DNA of 64,000 bases from Vibrio salinus (GTDB taxonomy: Bacteria > Pseudomonadota > Gammaproteobacteria > Enterobacterales > Vibrionaceae): NCBI RefSeq assembly GCF_021272385.1, contig NZ_JAJSDZ010000009.1, forward strand, positions 682,001 through 746,000, read 5' to 3'. Positions within the stretch are counted from its first letter, which is position 1; each line of letters opens with the position of its first letter. Positions 12,487 through 22,296 of this stretch are shown here, piece after piece. The notes beneath the pieces were generated by a model. The model had not been told where the DNA came from. It ran no database searches and saw nothing but the letters and a program-made list of their open reading frames with translations. The position numbers and the translations under genes were made by a program.

Positions 12487-12515
12487 GAGTTCACCGTTAA
12501 ATAACCGGTGAACTC
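12487..12515. repeat. Inverted repeat between converging ybaK and uraA
   Basis: Ten-base perfect arms (GAGTTCACCG / CGGTGAACTC) flank a nine-base loop. There is no T run on either side, so this is a hairpin that may act as a weak or Rho-assisted transcription end or an RNA 3'-end stabiliser for both genes. Confidence 0.55.
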
Positions 12516-12530
12516 CCGTCAGATTAAGGA

Positions 12531-13775
12531 TTAATCTTCAATTTGAGCATTGTCGACAACGTGTTGTGTTTCGCCAAAATCTTTTGGTAAAACCAGATTA
12601 AGCAAAATCGCAACGATACCGCACAGGCTGACACCTTGCAGGCTGAACTTCCCAATTCCAAATGCCATTCCGCCAATACCAAACACAAGAGTGACTGCTA
12701 CAATAACCAGATTACGTGATTTGTGCAGATCCACATTGTTTTTGATTAGAGTATTGAGACCAACTGAAGCAATAGAACCAAACAATAAAATCATGATGCC
12801 ACCCATAACCGGAACCGGTATGGTTTGCAGGATAGCTCCTAGTTTTCCGACGAGAGCCAGAACAATAGCAGTAACCGCTGCCCACGTCATGATCACCGGG
12901 TTGAATGCTTTTGTCAGCATAACGGCTCCGGTGACTTCACTATAGGTTGTATTTGGTGGAGCGCCAAGAAATGCAGCAGCCATGGTAGCGATTCCATCAC
13001 CGGTAATGGTGCGATGTAATCCGGGTTTTTTCAGATAATCTTTACCGGTTACATTTGAAATAGACAGAATATCGCCTACGTGTTCTACCGCCGGAGCGAT
13101 AGCAACAGGAATCATGAAAAGGATTGCATTGATGTTAAATTCAGGAAAAGTAAAGTTTGGTAATGCAAACCACGATGCCTGATGAACGGCATCAAAGCTT
13201 ACCACTCCAAATGAAAGGCTGAGAACATAACCGACAACGATACCACCAAAAATAGGCAGAAGCTTAAACATGCCTTTCGCAAACACACTGATAAAAATAG
13301 TGGTTAGCAGGCTGGCACATGAGATCCAAATGGCGAGTTGCCCATTAACAAGCTGAATCGAACCGTCACCGCTTTTACCCAGAGCCATATTGACTGCCGT
13401 TGGCGCGAGTCCAAGTCCTATAACCATGATGATTGGGCCCACAACGACCGGGGGTAATATTTTGTGGATAATGTCTACACCCTTAAGCTTAATAATGCCG
13501 CCTAATAGTACATAAACAGCACCAGCTGCCATCAGACCGCCCATGGTTGAAGCAATACCCCAGGCTTGAACACCGTACATAATAGGAGCAATAAAAGCGA
13601 AAGAGGAAGCGAGGAAGATGGGGACGGAGCGGCGGGTGATAAGCTGAAATAAAAGGGTACCGACACCAGCTCCCAAGAGAGCAACGTTGGGATCCAAACC
13701 GGTAAGGAGCGGAACCAGCACCAGAGCCCCAAATGCGACGAAAAGCATTTGAACGCCCAAAATGGCATTTTTCAT
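12531..13775 (-). CDS. uraA: Uracil/xanthine permease-family transporter (UraA)
   Basis: A nucleobase:cation symporter-2 (NCS2) family inner-membrane transporter with about 14 hydrophobic segments. Family signatures include LFVAFGALVLVPLLTGLDPNVALLGAG at the N-terminus, IAPAVEHVGDILSISNVTG (the substrate-site region with the conserved Glu in PAVEH), and the TGDGIATMAAAFLGAPPNTTYSEVTGA loop. Uracil is the likeliest substrate by similarity. The ATG at 13775 has AGGG eight bases upstream. The ATG at 13799 does not. It has no adjacent upp or purM, so the gene probably stands alone. Confidence 0.9.
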   Translation of the reverse strand: MKNAILGVQMLFVAFGALVLVPLLTGLDPNVALLGAGVGTLLFQLITRRSVPIFLASSFAFIAPIMYGVQAWGIASTMGGLMAAGAVYVLLGGIIKLKGVDIIHKILPPVVVGPIIMVIGLGLAPTAVNMALGKSGDGSIQLVNGQLAIWISCASLLTTIFISVFAKGMFKLLPIFGGIVVGYVLSLSFGVVSFDAVHQASWFALPNFTFPEFNINAILFMIPVAIAPAVEHVGDILSISNVTGKDYLKKPGLHRTITGDGIATMAAAFLGAPPNTTYSEVTGAVMLTKAFNPVIMTWAAVTAIVLALVGKLGAILQTIPVPVMGGIMILLFGSIASVGLNTLIKNNVDLHKSRNLVIVAVTLVFGIGGMAFGIGKFSLQGVSLCGIVAILLNLVLPKDFGETQHVVDNAQIED

Positions 13776-13971
13776 GATGATTTCCCTGTGACTATGCAAA
13801 TTTCGGGGATTCTATCACCTATTTAATCGTTTGCCATCACTATTTAAGCAAATAATTGACCATCTGGATAAGGTCTGTGAATGATTAATTAAATTTACTT
13901 AGATCAGATTCCTTGCCGAGAATTGAAGAGTTGCTTATGATCGATGAATCATTTTTTGGGGCTAACATCTT

Positions 13972-15120
13972 ATGCGCTATTTTATTTTTGTTATTTTAGG
14001 GATTTTTTCTTCCTCATTGCTGGCCAGTGTGAATGTCGATCTTTATCACACACAGGTCACTTTGCAGGAAGGTCAGTCAGAACATGATGCTGAAGTTACC
14101 GGGTTAGAAAATGTCATCATTAAAGCCAGCGGTAATGTTAGCGCTGCTCAGAATGTCGTAATAAAAAAAGCGCTATCTAATGTAAGTCACTACCTGACAG
14201 AACTGGGGCACGATAAAAATAGTGATAATCAGACGATTGTTAAGCTGGGTTTTAACGGAAAACATATCAGAGAACTGCTGACCCAGGCACAGTTACCTTT
14301 CTGGCCGGCTTCCCGTACTAACATTTTAATTTGGTACATTAAAGACGATGGATATCAGCGTTCGATTGCCTGGGAAAATGTGGGATCTGATGAAGTTAAA
14401 TGGATTAAGCAGTCTGCTGAGTTAAGAGGTTTACCTCTGACCGTTCCTGTTGGTGATTTTACCGACATTATGAATGTTGAAGTGTCTGATTTATGGGGCG
14501 GATTTTTAAAACCAATCAGTGAAGCCAGCAGCCGGTATCAGCCTGATGCGGTTTTAGTTGTCAGGGCTCAGGATAATCGTATTCGCTGGACTTTGTATGA
14601 TCAGTCACCAAAACAAATTATAAAAGATTCTTCATCTCCACTGATTGGTTCTGTTGCGCTGTCCGGAGAAAACGGAATCAAAGCGGTTGTTGATGATATT
14701 GCCCGGTATTATGCCCGTAAAAATGGAATTTTGATTTCGGCTCAAACGTCGGAATCTTCAGTTGAAGTTGAGTTCAGCAATCTCAAGAATGCCATGGATT
14801 TCTTTACGTTGGAAAATGATCTGAAAGGTTTGTCATCAGTGGCATCGATTGATGTTACTCAGGTATCCGGAGAGCGGGTGTTATATACGGTGCATATTTT
14901 GACATCAGTAGAAAACTTTGAACAGGAGCTCTCTAAAAATCATCATTTGATTAAGATAGGTTCGCCGGGTTCAGAGTCTGTACCGAATCTTCAGGAAGAT
15001 GCTTCTGGTGTGTTGAAAACATCATCTGAGAGCGTGATGGCAACTGAAGTGGTTTCAGGAAGCGGTGATGCGTCTCCGGCTCAACCTGAATCCGGGATTT
15101 TGAGATACGAATGGCAGTGA
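13972..15120 (+). CDS. DUF2066 domain periplasmic protein
   Basis: A 382-residue exported protein with a cleavable-type signal peptide (IFVILGIFSSSLLAS, about residues 4-19). The body matches what I know as the DUF2066 family, seen in Vibrionaceae and Shewanella and of unknown function: repeated VEV..L-type strands, a KALSNVSHYL helix, NILIWYIKDDG, and a C-terminal LENDLKGLSSVASIDVTQVSGERVLYTV segment. The Ser/Glu-rich tail after residue 330 looks disordered. It ends 24 bases before a bidirectional terminator. Confidence 0.75.
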   Translation: MRYFIFVILGIFSSSLLASVNVDLYHTQVTLQEGQSEHDAEVTGLENVIIKASGNVSAAQNVVIKKALSNVSHYLTELGHDKNSDNQTIVKLGFNGKHIRELLTQAQLPFWPASRTNILIWYIKDDGYQRSIAWENVGSDEVKWIKQSAELRGLPLTVPVGDFTDIMNVEVSDLWGGFLKPISEASSRYQPDAVLVVRAQDNRIRWTLYDQSPKQIIKDSSSPLIGSVALSGENGIKAVVDDIARYYARKNGILISAQTSESSVEVEFSNLKNAMDFFTLENDLKGLSSVASIDVTQVSGERVLYTVHILTSVENFEQELSKNHHLIKIGSPGSESVPNLQEDASGVLKTSSESVMATEVVSGSGDASPAQPESGILRYEWQ

Positions 15121-15144
15121 GTCATAGCATCTGACCCAATAGAC

Positions 15145-15179
15145 AAAAAGGCTTAATCTGGTTTGGTTAAGCCTTTTTT
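15145..15179. terminator. Bidirectional terminator between the DUF2066 gene and arsC
   Basis: The stem AAAAAGGCTTAA / TTAAGCCTTTTT has A runs on the left and T runs on the right, so it reads as a terminator on both strands. The genes converge here. Confidence 0.88.
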
Positions 15180-15185
15180 CTGATA

Positions 15186-15533
15186 TTAAAGAATTTCAAG
15201 GACTTTTTCGGGAGGCCGTCCATGTCTGGCTTTTCCATCAGAGACGACAATTGGTCTTTCAATTAATTTGGGGAATTTGACCATTGCATCAAATAGTTGC
15301 TCATCTGTGACAGAGGCATCGCCCAGATTCAGCTCTTTATATTCTGCTTCTTTGGTTCTCATCATTTTGCGGACAGAATCCAGTTCCAACTGCTTATAAA
15401 GTGTTTTAAGTTCATCTTTATTCAAGGGTTCATCAAGATAATTAATAATTTCTGGTTCAATCCCTTTTGTCTGTAGCAGTACAAGAGTTTCACGGCTTTT
15501 TGAACATCTCGGATTGTGGTAAATAACGACCAT
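15186..15533 (-). CDS. arsC: Arsenate reductase (glutaredoxin-type) ArsC/YfgD
   Basis: A thioredoxin-fold protein of the ArsC family. The active-site loop HNPRCSKSR carries Cys10, and the downstream Arg pair lies in FPKLIERPIVV. Glutaredoxin-dependent arsenate reduction is the family activity. The chromosomal YfgD subgroup next to bepA has not been clearly shown to work in arsenic resistance. The length of 115 residues is normal. It follows bepA by 15 bases, as in E. coli. Confidence 0.9.
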   Translation of the reverse strand: MVVIYHNPRCSKSRETLVLLQTKGIEPEIINYLDEPLNKDELKTLYKQLELDSVRKMMRTKEAEYKELNLGDASVTDEQLFDAMVKFPKLIERPIVVSDGKARHGRPPEKVLEIL

Positions 15534-15548
15534 AATTTCTCCTTGAAT

Positions 15549-17012
15549 CTATTGTTTTAACGCTAAGAACTGAGCTCTTTTCGCCATGAGCTGGTCGATT
15601 CTTGCGTCATACCTTGCCTGTTCTAAACTTCCTAATTTTGCCAGTTGGCTGGCTTGTGAATACAACTGTATGGCCTGATCCCAGTCAGCTTTCAGAGCAT
15701 GTAATTCTGCTCTTGATGCCAGTTCTTCTGCCTGGTTTCCTGTTTTTGCATCCGCTTTCGATAGCAATGACCACCCAATCGTATCCTCCGGATGATCATG
15801 AGTATAGCGTTGTAATACCTTAATTGCCTTATTGTTTTCTTTTGCTTCTAAAAGAGCATTGGCATAATTGACCATAATCACATTGTTGTCGGGACTTTGC
15901 TGTAATGCGGTTTTTAACAGACTGACGGACTGCATGGGTTTTTTCAGACCAATATATAAATCAGAAGCTGCGTCCAGATAGAATAGGTTGAGGGGAGCTG
16001 AGGTCAGTAATTTTTTAATAATTGGTTTTGCTTTATTGAATTTCTTCGTATCCAGATAGACAAGTGCCCGCCCGTATTCCATTGCAGAATGAATCGTTGA
16101 GATGTTTTCTTTATCATGGCGGTTTATCCAGTCCAGTGCTGCATCATCTTCTAAACCGGTATAACGGGCAATGATTCTGACTCTGGCTAATTGGTATTGC
16201 AAAGATGGAGCCAGTTTTACATGCTTATAATGATTTGCTCTTTGACGACTGTCTGTAATTCTTGACTGTGGCAGGGGGTGAGTCAGCAGCATGGCTGGTG
16301 GTGTACTTGCATAGCGGTATTCATCTGCCAGACGACCGAAAAACCGGGGCATAGCATAAGGGTTAAACCCGGCTTTTGCCAGAGTTGCGATACCAAAACG
16401 ATCCGCTTCTTTTTCGTTAGCCCGGGTGTAATTAATCTTACTCTGTATAGTTCCAGCTGTTGTGGCTGACAAGGCTGCGACGCCAGCCTGAGGGGCTGCT
16501 ATTGCCAGTAACAGAGAGCCAGCGAGTGCTGCGATGGTTGCCGGTGTTCGTTTTGCTTCGGCTTCCATACTCCGGGCTAAGTGGCGTTGGGTTACGTGCG
16601 AAATTTCGTGAGCCAGAATTGAGGCCAGTTCACTTTCTGTCCGAGTGTGAAGAAAAATGCCTGAATGAACGGCGACATGCCCGCCAAAAAAGGCAAAGGC
16701 ATTAAGCTCTCTGTTTCTGATCAGAAAAAAGTAAAAGGGTGTTTTGACATTTTCAGAATTTGCAACCAACCTGTGGCCGATGGCGTTTATATAATCGCTC
16801 AGGACCGGATCATGAATGATAGGTTGAGAGGCACGCATACTGCGCATATAAGCATCGCCGTATATTTCTTCCTGAGCGATGGTTAAGGTTGCACTGGCAA
16901 CGGTACCAATATCAGGTAAATCAATATCTTTACTGTAGGCGAGCGGAGACAGGCAAACAGATGCCGATATACATAAACTAATCAGTTTTTTAGAAAATTG
17001 ACCCAACTTCAT
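15549..17012 (-). CDS. bepA: Periplasmic chaperone/metalloprotease BepA
   Basis: An M48-family zinc protease that also helps assemble outer-membrane proteins such as LptD. The signal peptide is about 27 residues. The zinc motif HEISH has His135, Glu136 and His139, with the third ligand Glu in ANEKEADRFG. A C-terminal TPR region (about residues 310-480) holds repeats such as ALQQSPDNNVIMVNYANALLE. The length of 487 residues matches the E. coli protein, which also precedes an arsC-like gene. Confidence 0.93.
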   Translation of the reverse strand: MKLGQFSKKLISLCISASVCLSPLAYSKDIDLPDIGTVASATLTIAQEEIYGDAYMRSMRASQPIIHDPVLSDYINAIGHRLVANSENVKTPFYFFLIRNRELNAFAFFGGHVAVHSGIFLHTRTESELASILAHEISHVTQRHLARSMEAEAKRTPATIAALAGSLLLAIAAPQAGVAALSATTAGTIQSKINYTRANEKEADRFGIATLAKAGFNPYAMPRFFGRLADEYRYASTPPAMLLTHPLPQSRITDSRQRANHYKHVKLAPSLQYQLARVRIIARYTGLEDDAALDWINRHDKENISTIHSAMEYGRALVYLDTKKFNKAKPIIKKLLTSAPLNLFYLDAASDLYIGLKKPMQSVSLLKTALQQSPDNNVIMVNYANALLEAKENNKAIKVLQRYTHDHPEDTIGWSLLSKADAKTGNQAEELASRAELHALKADWDQAIQLYSQASQLAKLGSLEQARYDARIDQLMAKRAQFLALKQ

Positions 17013-17346
17013 TTTTACTCTGTCTTTTTACTGGATAAATATTTAGACCCTGATATAACAATAGAGTTTCTCTACATGGTTACACTTACTGACATTATAA
17101 ATTTTTATCATAGGTTACTGACTATGGTAACTACTTTAAAAGTCTATACAATAGAATCCCTATATTATAGGTAACCAGAAATAATGAAACCATATAGTAT
17201 TGATTCTTGTAGCATAATTTAATTTTTTATGACAATGGTATCCAAATCCTGATGAGCACTGCATCTTCTGCTGGTTTGGGTATATTCCGATACTACAATA
17301 AATAAATGAATATAAGTTCAGGTTAGTTTTAAAGGGACTTCAAAAC
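17013..17346. other. AT-rich intergenic region between bepA and perM
   Basis: This 334-base gap between divergent genes has no credible gene. It holds repeated short elements: GGTTAC at 17078-17083 and 17113-17118, GGTAAC at 17126-17131, GGTAACC at 17170-17176, and TTACTGAC twice. The pair GTTAC/GTAAC at 17114-17131 forms an inverted repeat. These could be regulator sites or part of an untranslated RNA. Confidence 0.4.
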
Positions 17347-18414
17347 ATGTTCGATATGATAAACCGTTGGTATAAGAGACGCTTTTCGGATCCCCGGGCT
17401 GTGAGTCTGTTTGCGATTCTTTTTTTTGGTTTCATTGTCATCTATTTTTTCGGCCATTTAATCGCTCCATTACTGGTGGCTATCGTATTGGCTTATCTGC
17501 TCGAATGGCCGGTTTCCAAACTGAGTCAGTTAGGTCTGCCGCGGACTCTGGCGGTGATTTTAGTCATATTGTTGTTTGTTGGCTTTATGCTATTGGCTTT
17601 TTTTGGGCTGGTTCCGACAATCTGGGAACAGGTCGGGAATTTGCTTAATGATATTCCTAGCATGTATGCACGACTGCAGACTTCCATTGCGCATATCCCC
17701 GAACAGTACCCTGAATTAGCGAACCTGAAAATTGTTGAATCTGTGATGGATAATGCAAAAGATCAAGCGTTATCAATGGGGGAAAAAGTGGTGAAAGGAT
17801 CCTTTTCATCCCTGCTGAGTCTGGCAACCTTGTCTATTTATCTGATTTTGGTCCCTTTGCTGATTTTCTTTTTATTGAAAGATAAAAAGGAAATGATAAC
17901 CACGTTGGGTAGTGTGCTGCCTAAAGAAAGAGAACTGGCTTATCAGGTTTGGGTGGAAATGAATCAGCAGATATCCAACTACATCAATGGAAAAGTGCTG
18001 GAGATCGTTATTGTCGGTGGTGTCAGTTATGCAACATTTGCACTTTTGGATCTCCGTTATGCGGTTTTACTTTCTGTCGCTGTGGGGTTTTCAGTCCTGA
18101 TTCCTTATATCGGCGCTGCCGCTGTGACCATCCCTGTAGCGATTGTTGGTATTTTTCAGTGGGGATTTACATCGGATTTTTACTGGTTGCTGATTGCATA
18201 CGGAATAATCCAGGCCTTAGACGGGAATGTTTTGGTACCTGTTTTATTCTCTGAAGCGGTAAATCTTCATCCGGTTGCAATTATTGTTGCGGTATTGGTG
18301 TTTGGTGGTTTATGGGGATTCTGGGGTGTCTTCTTTGCCATCCCGCTTGCTACTCTGGTTAAAGCGGTATGGAAAGCTGTGCCAGCACAGGAAGAGGAAT
18401 CTACCTCTCAATAG
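17347..18414 (+). CDS. perM: AI-2E family transporter PerM
   Basis: An inner-membrane protein of the AI-2 exporter (AI-2E) family with about eight transmembrane segments (for example LFAILFFGFIVIYFFGHL, LAVILVILLFVGFMLLAFFGL, YLILVPLLIFFLLKD and the C-terminal ILVPVLF...IIVAVLVFGGLWGFWGVFFAIPLATL). The family signature of a large periplasmic loop after the fourth helix is present. E. coli PerM has no settled substrate. The length is 355 residues. The RBS AAAGGGAC lies upstream. Confidence 0.9.
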   Translation: MFDMINRWYKRRFSDPRAVSLFAILFFGFIVIYFFGHLIAPLLVAIVLAYLLEWPVSKLSQLGLPRTLAVILVILLFVGFMLLAFFGLVPTIWEQVGNLLNDIPSMYARLQTSIAHIPEQYPELANLKIVESVMDNAKDQALSMGEKVVKGSFSSLLSLATLSIYLILVPLLIFFLLKDKKEMITTLGSVLPKERELAYQVWVEMNQQISNYINGKVLEIVIVGGVSYATFALLDLRYAVLLSVAVGFSVLIPYIGAAAVTIPVAIVGIFQWGFTSDFYWLLIAYGIIQALDGNVLVPVLFSEAVNLHPVAIIVAVLVFGGLWGFWGVFFAIPLATLVKAVWKAVPAQEEESTSQ

Positions 18415-18594
18415 GTAAGTGAAAGAATGTAAGTTTATCTTTTTGAGGGAAAAGTAATTGTTAGTATCGGTAGGGCTAAATACCTTGTTACAAATTTATT
18501 TTTCTACCTTATGGAATCATAGTTAAAGATGCCGTCTCAACTGCCGATAATAGCATATACTTTAAGGGATTTAAGCTTTTGGGAGACATGGGTT

Positions 18595-20469
18595 GTGATA
18601 AAATTTAGTCATAAAGTCGTCGCCGCCTCATCGGCGTTACTGTTTGCAACAGTGGCGCTTCTTAGTATTCAGCAGCTAACGACAGTAAAAGATGAAGTCA
18701 CCAGTCTGGTTAATGAAAGTCTGAACGAAATTGTAGGAGGAGTAGAAGATACTATTTCTGCTCAAATGAAGGGAGGCCGGCAGTTTGCCTTATCGATTAC
18801 TGATGCCATAGAAATTGATCCTCATAATACTGATTTTGTAAAGACACTTATTGAAAAACCTTCCATTAAAAAAGCGGTTGCCGGAATTGGCATTGGCTAT
18901 GAAAAAGACGGTTCTGTAGTCGAAAATATAGATGGCTGGACACCTGACAGCAGCTATGACCCCCGGGTCAGGCCCTGGTATACCAATGCCAAGCAGACCA
19001 AAAATATTTTTGTGACTAAGCCGTATTTGGATGTAGCAACCAAGACGATGATCATTTCAGTGGGAACCCCAATCCAGAAAGATGGTGAATATGTCGGCTC
19101 CATGTTCTTTGATGTTAATTTATCCGGTCTGGCTCAACTGGTTAATAAAGCGAGCCTATTTGATGCCGGATACATGTTTATTGCAACGGATGACGGAATC
19201 ACAATAGCTCACCCCAAATCGGAATTCAATGGCAAAAAAATTAGCGACTTTCTTCCTAATGTGATGATTAAAACAGGGCTTCAGGATGTAACGATTGGAG
19301 GTTCCCCCTATCTGGTGAAATTTGTGCCGGTACCGGGAGAAAGTTGGTATGTCGGAGCTGTTGTTGATAAAGACAAAGCCTTTCAGGCTATCGGAAAAGT
19401 GCGTAACAGCTCGGTTATCTATACCATTATCGGTGTTGTAATCAGTTTACTTATTTTGACTTACCTGATTAAAGTGCTGATGAAACCTTTGGGGGCTCTA
19501 AATGAAGCTATTGAGGATGTTGCTTCAGGAAAAGGAGATTTAACGAAACGTTTGGATGAAAATACGGACCCGGAATTCGCTCAGTTAGCCATTGGTTTTA
19601 ACCAATTTATTGCTTCATTGCAAAATCAGATGAAACATTCTAAATCAATCAGTAATGATCTTCATGCCGGTATCGATACAACACTGGCGAATGCGGATAA
19701 ATCAGTCGAAGCCATGCATAGCCAAATGCAGGAACTGGAGCAGTTAGCTACGGCAATGAATGAAATGGCAGCTTCGGCTTCCGAAGTGGCAAATAATGCT
19801 CAGGGAGCAGCTTCAGCTGCTCAGGAAGCCGACAATGCTACATCTGAAGGCTCCTCTGTTGTTCAGGAGACGACGGATTCTATCGATCAGCTTGCTGCAC
19901 GAATTGATCAGGCGGTCGAAGAAGTTCAAGGGCTTGAATCTGCGACAGCTAATATCGAGACGATTTTGAAAGTGATTAACGATATTGCTGATCAGACAAA
20001 CTTACTGGCTTTGAATGCGGCAATTGAAGCGGCCCGGGCCGGGGAATCCGGTCGGGGGTTTGCGGTGGTTGCCGATGAAGTCCGGACACTGGCTCAGCGT
20101 ACACAGCAATCAACAACAGAAATTCGTTCGATGATTGAACAATTACAATCTGGTGCAATGGCGGTGTCGTCTGCGATGAAAGAGAGCAAAGACACGACGG
20201 TTTCTGCTGTCGAAAAATCTCAGTATGCCAATGAAGCGTTGCAAAAAATCCGTCTATCCATTCAACATATTAATGATATGAATATGCAAATAGCGGCGGC
20301 GGCGGAACAACAGAGCCAAGTAGCGGAAGAAATTAACAACAATACCTTTAAGATTAAGGATTTGAGTAGTCAGGTTGCGGAATCTGCAAGAATGTCTAAT
20401 GAGCAAACTCAGGAGCAAGCGGAGAAAGTGCGGGAGCAGGACAATTTATTAAACAAGTTTATTGTTTAA
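18595..20469 (+). CDS. Methyl-accepting chemotaxis protein, dCache type (Mlp24-like)
   Basis: A transmembrane chemoreceptor of 624 residues. It has an N-terminal membrane helix, then a periplasmic dCache_1 sensor whose motif [13 protein letters not shown] is typical of amino-acid-binding receptors. A second helix ([17 protein letters not shown]), a HAMP domain and the signalling hairpin tip ([20 protein letters not shown]) follow. There is no C-terminal methyltransferase-tethering pentapeptide. I chose GTG at 18595, preceded by GGGAG at nine bases. An ATG at 18529 lacks an RBS. V. cholerae has the amino-acid receptor Mlp24/McpX in this neighbourhood, so amino acids are the likely ligands. Confidence 0.9.
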   Translation: MIKFSHKVVAASSALLFATVALLSIQQLTTVKDEVTSLVNESLNEIVGGVEDTISAQMKGGRQFALSITDAIEIDPHNTDFVKTLIEKPSIKKAVAGIGIGYEKDGSVVENIDGWTPDSSYDPRVRPWYTNAKQTKNIFVTKPYLDVATKTMIISVGTPIQKDGEYVGSMFFDVNLSGLAQLVNKASLFDAGYMFIATDDGITIAHPKSEFNGKKISDFLPNVMIKTGLQDVTIGGSPYLVKFVPVPGESWYVGAVVDKDKAFQAIGKVRNSSVIYTIIGVVISLLILTYLIKVLMKPLGALNEAIEDVASGKGDLTKRLDENTDPEFAQLAIGFNQFIASLQNQMKHSKSISNDLHAGIDTTLANADKSVEAMHSQMQELEQLATAMNEMAASASEVANNAQGAASAAQEADNATSEGSSVVQETTDSIDQLAARIDQAVEEVQGLESATANIETILKVINDIADQTNLLALNAAIEAARAGESGRGFAVVADEVRTLAQRTQQSTTEIRSMIEQLQSGAMAVSSAMKESKDTTVSAVEKSQYANEALQKIRLSIQHINDMNMQIAAAAEQQSQVAEEINNNTFKIKDLSSQVAESARMSNEQTQEQAEKVREQDNLLNKFIV

Positions 20470-20496
20470 TTTTAAGGTTTATTGTACACAGTAATG

Positions 20497-20530
20497 AAAT
20501 GCCGGCAATTGAGCGTTTGCCGGCATTTTT
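20497..20530 (+). terminator. Terminator between the chemoreceptor gene and bcp
   Basis: The stem AAATGCCGGCAA / TTGCCGGCATTT runs into TTTTTATTTTT on the plus side. The A-rich left flank means it may also serve bcp, which converges from the right. Confidence 0.85.
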
Positions 20531-20545
20531 ATTTTTCAATGGCGG

Positions 20546-21010
20546 TTATTGATTCAGGTAGTCAAGAACGACCTGGTGGTGATCTTTTGTTTTGAATTTA
20601 TTAAAGACATGTTCAATGACGCCGTTTTCATCAATCAGAAAGCTGATACGGTGTAATCCGTCATAGACTTTCCCCATGAATTTTTTTTCTCCCCAGACAC
20701 CATAAGCTTCTGCTGTCTGATGGTCTTCATCTGAAAGTAATGTGAAGTTCAGTTCATCGCGTATTGTAAACTTATCCAGCCGGGCTACTGCGTCGATACT
20801 GACTCCAAGAACGACGACATTCAGATCATCCAGTTGTGTTTTTATATCACGCAGTCCCTGAGCCTGAACGGTACAACCGGGCGTCATGGCTTTCGGGTAA
20901 AAATAAAGGAGTACTTTTTTCCCCTGAAAATCGGATAAAGAGACGGTTTCACCGCTTTGATTCTGTAATGAAAATTGAGGAGCACTGGCTCCCGCCTGTA
21001 ATGTATTCAT
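20546..21010 (-). CDS. bcp: Thioredoxin-dependent thiol peroxidase Bcp (Prx, BCP/PrxQ)
   Basis: A cytoplasmic peroxiredoxin that reduces peroxides. The peroxidatic Cys46 lies in FYPKAMTPGCT. The resolving Cys five residues later in E. coli (CTVQAC) is replaced by Gln51 (CTVQAQ), so this protein should work as a 1-Cys type or use another resolving thiol. The length is 154 residues (156 in E. coli). In E. coli gcvR lies between bcp and dapA, but here only a gap is found. Confidence 0.93.
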   Translation of the reverse strand: MNTLQAGASAPQFSLQNQSGETVSLSDFQGKKVLLYFYPKAMTPGCTVQAQGLRDIKTQLDDLNVVVLGVSIDAVARLDKFTIRDELNFTLLSDEDHQTAEAYGVWGEKKFMGKVYDGLHRISFLIDENGVIEHVFNKFKTKDHHQVVLDYLNQ

Positions 21011-21358
21011 TATTCTTTTTCCTTCTTTTTCTGACTTTACGTTAACCTGATATCAATTTAGCAATTTATCGGGTTAATTTTATTCTGGACATGGTAGCAT
21101 AATCGGTATTATCTATAGTCTTATTATATTGGTTTTATCTGTCCTTTTTCGCTCGGTCATGCATAACAAAGTTTGTGTTTTAGCTCTATACCTTTCCTGA
21201 AAATTCTATTTCGTTAGGAATGAGTGATGAAATTTTTAGAACCAGATCAATCAATAATAAATATTCACTAATTTAGCAAAAATAAGCGCAATGAATCACT
21301 TGTGTTTATTCATCGCATTACAGTACCATGCAGGTAGTATCAACCTAGGGAGAAAGAC
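21011..21358. other. Intergenic region between divergent bcp and dapA
   Basis: These 348 bases contain no gene; in particular gcvR, which stands here in E. coli, is absent. Two inverted repeats are visible. TTAACCTGATA (21042-21052) pairs with TATCGGGTTAA (21067-21077), with one mismatch, just upstream of bcp. An ATGAAT/ATTCAT pair lies around 21286-21313 upstream of dapA. Either may be a regulator site; I cannot assign one. The dapA RBS GGGAGA stands at the right end. Confidence 0.45.
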
Positions 21359-22237
21359 ATGTTTTCTGGAAGTATTGTCGCATTAATTACACCTTTTAGA
21401 CACGATGGCGAAGTAGATTATGTCAGTCTGAAGAAGCTGGTTGATTTTCATGTAGAATCAGGGACCGACGCTATTGTTTCTGTAGGCACTACAGGCGAAT
21501 CTGCGACTCTTAGTATTGAAGAGCATGTCAAAGTTGTTGAAAGAACTGTTGAATATGCTCAGGGACGTATCCCAATTATTGCGGGTACAGGTGCGAACGC
21601 AACACATGAAGCATTAACATTTGCTCGTTTGTTGAATAACACTGGTATTGCTGCTTGTTTGAGCGTGACGCCATACTACAACAAGCCAACACAGGAAGGT
21701 ATGTACCTTCACTATAAAGCGATTTCTGAAGAAACCGATACCCCTCAGATTTTATATAATGTACCAGGCCGCACTGGTGTTGATTTACACCCTGAGACGG
21801 TTGGTCGTTTGTCAGAGATAAAAACCATTGTCGGCATCAAAGATGCGACAGGTGATGTAAGCCGCGTTAAAAAACATCGTGAACTTTGTACTGATGATTT
21901 TGTCCTACTCAGTGGTGACGACAGTACCGGTCTTGAGTTTTTAGAACTTGGCGGTAATGGTGTTATCTCAGTAACCAATAATTTAGCAGCAGCAGATATG
22001 GCTAAAATGGTTCATTTAGCACTGGAAGGACGTTTTGATGAAGCGAAAGAACTGAACAAACGTCTGCTTGGACTTCATAAGAATTTATTTATTGAATCCA
22101 GCCCAATTCCAGCAAAATGGGCTGCTGAAAGAATGGGAATCATTGAATGTGGGCTCCTTCGCCTGCCAATGACACCGCTTTCTGAATCAGCAATTCCAGC
22201 TGTTGAACAGGCAATGAAGGACGCAGGTCTTCTATAA
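21359..22237 (+). CDS. dapA: 4-hydroxy-tetrahydrodipicolinate synthase
   Basis: It condenses pyruvate with aspartate semialdehyde, the first step of the lysine/diaminopimelate branch. The Schiff-base Lys is in VGIKDATGD, and the catalytic Thr and Tyr are in [10 protein letters not shown] and [12 protein letters not shown]. The length of 292 residues equals the E. coli protein. The RBS AGGGAGAAAG precedes the ATG. bamC follows after 59 bases, as in E. coli. Confidence 0.97.
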   Translation: MFSGSIVALITPFRHDGEVDYVSLKKLVDFHVESGTDAIVSVGTTGESATLSIEEHVKVVERTVEYAQGRIPIIAGTGANATHEALTFARLLNNTGIAACLSVTPYYNKPTQEGMYLHYKAISEETDTPQILYNVPGRTGVDLHPETVGRLSEIKTIVGIKDATGDVSRVKKHRELCTDDFVLLSGDDSTGLEFLELGGNGVISVTNNLAAADMAKMVHLALEGRFDEAKELNKRLLGLHKNLFIESSPIPAKWAAERMGIIECGLLRLPMTPLSESAIPAVEQAMKDAGLL

Positions 22238-22259
22238 TTGCGTGAAATTTAGTATGTTT

Positions 22260-22279
22260 GCCGGGGTAATTACCTCGGC
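22260..22279 (+). repeat. Palindrome between dapA and bamC
   Basis: The 20-bp sequence GCCGgGGTAATTACCtCGGC is symmetrical except for one pair. It has no T run. It may fold in the mRNA and adjust the dapA to bamC expression ratio, or stabilise the dapA 3' end. Confidence 0.5.
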
Positions 22280-22296
22280 TTCCTATAGGAGTTTCA

